Assembly (NCBI GenBank): GCA_035687895.1
Contig: DASRUE010000242.1
Span: forward strand, 1 to 17,141
Origin: JAERML01 sp035687895
Lineage (GTDB): Bacteria; Bacteroidota; Ignavibacteria; UBA10030; UBA6906
DNA length: 17,141 nt
Direction of reading: 5' to 3'
This document shows, piece after piece, positions 14,256-17,141 of the stretch. Below the pieces are notes generated by a model, which saw only the letters and a list, made by a program, of their open reading frames with translations, made no database searches and had not been told where the DNA came from. The translations under genes were made by a program, and so were the position numbers. Within the stretch, counting starts at the first letter, position 1. The number at the start of each line of letters is the position of its first letter.

Positions 14256-14279
14256 CCAATGTGAAGCTAAGCCAACAAC

Positions 14280-14394
14280 GTCATGCTGAGCGCAGTTCCG
14301 ATGTCTTCAAATCGGGACGCAGTCGAAGCATGTCTGACGCACCGGACACTCTTCGACTTCGCTCACACACAGCGCTCGCTGCGCTCAGAGTGAC
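14280..14394. repeat. Intergenic inverted repeat (REP-like) between had and the acyl-CoA dehydrogenase
   Basis: GTCATGCTGAGCGCAG (14280-14295) pairs with CTGCGCTCAGAGTGAC (14379-14394), 14 of 16 positions by eye. Inside lie further complementary words, GCAGTCGAAG (about 14320-14329) against CTTCGACTTCGCTC (about 14351-14364). It is a different family from the A/C-rich palindromes and the GATATA hairpins. No T-run follows. The 160-base gap has no other feature that I see. Confidence 0.75.
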
Positions 14395-14415
14395 TAACGT
14401 GGTAAAGACGGTCCC

Positions 14416-15600
14416 ATGATTGAGTTCACATTCACAGAGGAGCAGCTAATGCTCCGCGATGTTGCGCGGAGGTTCACGGACCAGGAAGTGCGCCCGCGAG
14501 CAGCAGAGATCGATGAGAAAGAAGAGGTTCCTCTCGAACTGATAAAGAAGGCAGCCGAGCTTGGATTCCTCGGAGTTGTGTTCCCGCCTGAATACGGAGG
14601 TGGAGGATTTGGAGAGATAGGGTATTGTATGATGCTGGAAGAGATTGCTCGCGGATGTAATTCAACGGCAGTCGTTATCGGCGGTCACCAAAGTCTCGGT
14701 TCAATGGCAATCTACCTGGCGGGAACCGAGGAACAGAAACAGAAGTATCTCTGCCAGCTTGCCGAAGGGAAGAAGCTTGCGACATTCGCACTCACAGAGC
14801 CGGGGGCTGGGTCAGACGCCGGGGCAATGAAAACAAGCGCGCAGCAGGACGGCAATTGCTACACGCTGAATGGCAGCAAGACGTTCATTACCAACGGCTC
14901 CATTGCAGATGTGCTCGTTGTGTTTGCTGTGACTGACCCGGAGAAACGAATGCACGGAGGTGTCACGGCGTTCATCATCGAAAAAGAGTGGTCCGGGTTC
15001 CGTGCCGGCAAACCGGAACGGAAAATGGGAATTCGTGGATCGCACACGACCGATTTGTTTTTTGAAAATGTTCAAGTGCCGCAGGAAAATATTCTTGGCG
15101 GCGTCGGGAATGGATTCAAGGTGGCAATGCAAACACTCGATGTTGCCCGGGTCAGTCTCTCTTCGCAATGTCTTGGTGCAGCAAAGGAGATGCTCGGTCT
15201 CAGCATCAAGCACGCGAGCCAGCGCGTGCAGTTCGGCAAGCCAATTGCAGAGCAGCAGGCGGTGCAGCTCATGTTGGCCGATATGGCGACGGAGATCTAC
15301 CAAATCGAGAGCATTGTGTACCGAACAGCGAGGATGGTTGATGAGGCGCTGTCCAACCATGGTCGTAGCGGTCAATCGTTCAGTCGGGAGTCGGCAATGT
15401 GCAAGCTGGCCGCCACCGAGATGGTTTGTTCTGTTGCAGACCGGGCAATGCAAATCCACGGGGGGATGGGGTACATGCGTGATTATCCGATTGAGAGGTT
15501 TTATCGTGATGCCCGCGTCAACCGCATCTTTGAAGGGACAAACGAGATCCAGCACCTTGTCATTGCACGTGATCTGATTAAGAAAGGGTCGTATGAGTAA
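14416..15600 (+). CDS. Acyl-CoA dehydrogenase
   Basis: This 394-residue FAD-dependent acyl-CoA dehydrogenase introduces a 2,3-double bond into an acyl-CoA and would pass electrons to ETF. Family motifs are FALTEPGAGSDAG (FAD/substrate region), GSKTFITNG, MGIRGSHTTDLFFENVQVP and the C-terminal RIFEGTNEIQH, where Glu373 is at the catalytic-base position of short-chain type enzymes. In the 3-hydroxypimelyl-CoA route a glutaryl-CoA dehydrogenase is needed. However, around residues 85-100 this protein reads VVIGGHQSLG, without the Arg/Ser-rich stretch I associate with glutaryl-CoA dehydrogenases, so the substrate is open. Other options are a cyclohexane- or cyclohexenecarboxyl-CoA or a pimelyl-CoA enzyme. 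The ribosome site before 14416 is weak. iorA follows after a palindromic repeat. Confidence 0.87.
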   Translation: MIEFTFTEEQLMLRDVARRFTDQEVRPRAAEIDEKEEVPLELIKKAAELGFLGVVFPPEYGGGGFGEIGYCMMLEEIARGCNSTAVVIGGHQSLGSMAIYLAGTEEQKQKYLCQLAEGKKLATFALTEPGAGSDAGAMKTSAQQDGNCYTLNGSKTFITNGSIADVLVVFAVTDPEKRMHGGVTAFIIEKEWSGFRAGKPERKMGIRGSHTTDLFFENVQVPQENILGGVGNGFKVAMQTLDVARVSLSSQCLGAAKEMLGLSIKHASQRVQFGKPIAEQQAVQLMLADMATEIYQIESIVYRTARMVDEALSNHGRSGQSFSRESAMCKLAATEMVCSVADRAMQIHGGMGYMRDYPIERFYRDARVNRIFEGTNEIQHLVIARDLIKKGSYE

Positions 15601-15765
15601 GCACCAAATATCAAATCCCAAATCACAAATAAACTACAAGCACCAAGAAACAAATCCCAAACAAATCCAGACACACAAGGTCAAATACGCGAATCGTTTT
15701 GGCAATTGGCGATTGATCCTTGGAGCTTGTTTGACATTTGGATATTGAGATTTGGAATTTCAGAA
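15601..15765. repeat. Long imperfect palindromic repeat, copy 4
   Basis: The left arm (about 15601-15685) is A/C-rich with ATCAAATCCCAAATCACAAA and AAATCCCAAACAAATCC. The right arm (about 15718-15765) is G/T-rich with CCTTGGAGCTTGTTTGACAT and GATATTGAGATTTGGAATTT. The structure and placement, directly before a start codon, match the copies at 1501, 3451 and 6684. Confidence 0.8.
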
Positions 15766-15779
15766 TCGTTGAGAACCGT

Positions 15780-17141
15780 ATGACCAACACGCAGTTTCTT
15801 TCCGGTAACGAAGCAATCGCACGCGGCGCGTGGGAAGCCGGAGTATATGTTGCTGCCGGCTATCCCGGTACACCGAGCACGGAAATTATCGAGAACCTCG
15901 CTCGCTACGAGGACGTCGACGTCGAATGGTCCACCAACGAGAAAGTGGCTTTCGATGTTGCGTACGGCGCCTCACTTGCAGGTGGCAGAGCGTTGGTGTC
16001 GATGAAGCATGTCGGTGTGAACGTCGCGCTCGACTCCCTGATGGTGACACCTTTCGCCGGTGTGCACGGCGGTTTCGTTGTGATCACGGCGGATGATCCG
16101 GGCATGCATTCTTCACAGAATGAGCAGGACAACCGTTACCTCGCCAAGTTTGCAAAGATCCCGATGCTCGAGCCTTCTGACAGTCAGGAGGCGATGGAAT
16201 ATGTCAAGATTGCCTTCGACATGAGCGAACAGTTCGATGTACCGGTGTTCCTGCGAACAACGACTCGTACGTCGCATTCAAAGTCGGTAGTGGAGATGGG
16301 CGAGGCTGATCGTAAGCTCCCTATGAAATACAAGCAGGATCCTGCCAAACACGTCGTTCCCATCCATGGCAAGCGCTTGCGTCAGAACGTGGATGACCGG
16401 TTGAAGAAGCTGGGGGAGTTTGGCGAGACATTCCCCCTCAACACCATCGAGTGGCGATCGAAAGAGATAGGCGTCATCACCAGTGGCATCAGCTATCAGT
16501 ACGCAAAGGAGATCTTCGGGGATGCCTCAATCCTGAAGCTCGGCATGGTCTATCCCATGCCAAGGAAGATGCTCCTCGACTTCTGCAGCCAGGTGGAGAA
16601 GATCTACGTTATCGAAGAACTTGAACCGTTCATAGAGGAATATCTCCGGATCATTGGCGTCATGAACTCCAGGGGCGAGAACACCATTATTGGCAAGGAT
16701 GCCGTTCCGAATATGTTTGAACTCTCCCCGGATATTCTCCGAAAGTCCTTGTTCGGAGAAGATGGGCGAAAGTCCTTTGATGCTGAAATCTCAGTTCCCT
16801 TACGCCCACCAGTGATGTGTCCAGGTTGTCCTCACAGTGGAGTGTACTACGCGCTCCATAAGCTGAAGGCAGTGGTTACAGGTGACATCGGATGCTACAC
16901 GTTAGGTGCGCTGCATCCTTTCAACGCACTCGATACGACGTTTTGCATGGGTGCCGGAGTTGGCAACGCGTTCGGCATGGAGAAGGTCCATCGTGCTACC
17001 ATGGGCAGGAAGCTCGTTGCGGTCATCGGCGATTCGACGTTCTTGCACAGCGGAATTGCCCCTCTCATCGATATTGTCTTCAACAAAGGTATTTCCACAG
17101 TCATCCTGATGGACAACTCCACAACCGGAATGACGGGTCAT
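15780..17141 (+). CDS. iorA: Indolepyruvate:ferredoxin oxidoreductase alpha subunit, N-terminal 454 residues (cut by window edge)
   Basis: This is the large TPP-dependent subunit of aryl-2-oxoacid:ferredoxin oxidoreductases, which convert aryl pyruvates to aryl-acetyl-CoA and reduce ferredoxin. The N-terminal pyrimidine-binding domain begins LSGNEAIARGAWEAGVYVAA and has YPGTPSTEI at 28-36. CPGCPHSG lies at 347-354 and GDIGCYTLGALHPF at 368-381. The TPP-binding segment runs from GDS (417-419) to DN (445-446) and STTGMTGH at the edge. The C-terminal 2x4Fe-4S domain expected in full-length IorA (about 600 residues) lies outside the window. The ATG at 15780 follows TTGAGAA. In this cluster it could convert phenylpyruvate to phenylacetyl-CoA, or supply reduced ferredoxin to benzoyl-CoA reductase as KorAB does in Thauera. 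The second option is inference. Confidence 0.9.
   Translation, partial: MTNTQFLSGNEAIARGAWEAGVYVAAGYPGTPSTEIIENLARYEDVDVEWSTNEKVAFDVAYGASLAGGRALVSMKHVGVNVALDSLMVTPFAGVHGGFVVITADDPGMHSSQNEQDNRYLAKFAKIPMLEPSDSQEAMEYVKIAFDMSEQFDVPVFLRTTTRTSHSKSVVEMGEADRKLPMKYKQDPAKHVVPIHGKRLRQNVDDRLKKLGEFGETFPLNTIEWRSKEIGVITSGISYQYAKEIFGDASILKLGMVYPMPRKMLLDFCSQVEKIYVIEELEPFIEEYLRIIGVMNSRGENTIIGKDAVPNMFELSPDILRKSLFGEDGRKSFDAEISVPLRPPVMCPGCPHSGVYYALHKLKAVVTGDIGCYTLGALHPFNALDTTFCMGAGVGNAFGMEKVHRATMGRKLVAVIGDSTFLHSGIAPLIDIVFNKGISTVILMDNSTTGMTGH

Noticed and set aside
14812..15621. Long open frame of 269 codons on the minus strand
   Set aside because: It is the antisense shadow of the acyl-CoA dehydrogenase, with a composition typical of shadows and no recognisable domain.

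Overview
The window carries most of an anaerobic aromatic-degradation gene cluster, with every gene on the + strand. It encodes all four subunits of an ATP-dependent (class I) benzoyl-CoA reductase (bcrC, bcrB, bcrA, bcrD). It also encodes the three enzymes that follow in the classical route: cyclohexa-1,5-diene-1-carbonyl-CoA hydratase (dch), 6-hydroxycyclohex-1-ene-1-carbonyl-CoA dehydrogenase (had) and 6-oxocyclohex-1-ene-1-carbonyl-CoA hydrolase (oah, cut by the left edge). An SDR dehydrogenase and an acyl-CoA dehydrogenase could continue with beta-oxidation of the ring-opened 3-hydroxypimelyl-CoA. The alpha subunit is short (273 aa), as I recall for the Azoarcus 'bzd' type rather than the long alpha subunit of Thauera and Rhodopseudomonas.

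Layout: (1) 3-1500, oah plus SDR. (2) 1626-3450, a tightly coupled trio of a DUF2889 protein, a hemerythrin-like protein and dch, with ATGA stop/start overlaps. (3) 3682-9114, the reductase, interrupted by a four-helix-bundle (S23-type) gene between bcrC and bcrB and by repeat-filled gaps on both sides of bcrA. (4) 9263-12362, a membrane polyferredoxin (NapH-like), then a DUF998 membrane protein and a GT39-type glycosyltransferase with no obvious role in the pathway. (5) 12395-14255, a broken 5' fragment of had, an ORF6N-domain gene and the intact had. (6) 14416-17141, an acyl-CoA dehydrogenase and the start of an indolepyruvate:ferredoxin oxidoreductase alpha subunit (iorA, cut by the right edge). 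No benzoate-CoA ligase, soluble ferredoxin, thiolase or regulator is visible.

How the genes may work together: BcrCBAD reduces benzoyl-CoA with ATP and low-potential electrons, Dch hydrates the diene, Had oxidises the alcohol and Oah opens the ring. Low-potential electrons would need a donor. The adjacent membrane polyferredoxin and the IorA-type 2-oxoacid:ferredoxin oxidoreductase are the candidates in view. The hemerythrin-like protein could be an oxygen or redox guard for the oxygen-sensitive reductase. These last roles are inference.

The spaces between genes are unusual. Four copies of a long A/C-rich to G/T-rich imperfect palindrome sit directly upstream of start codons. One copy contains a 19-bp palindrome and another is split by a 252-bp MITE-like element with 13-bp perfect terminal inverted repeats. 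Two gaps flanking bcrA carry a family of short hairpins followed by GATATA-type tails, some ending in TTTGTAG. Together with the solitary S23-type and ORF6N genes, these repeats suggest a non-proteobacterial host, perhaps of the Ignavibacteria/Bacteroidota (FCB) kind or an uncultured phylum. That placement is low confidence. The base composition looks close to 50% G+C by eye.
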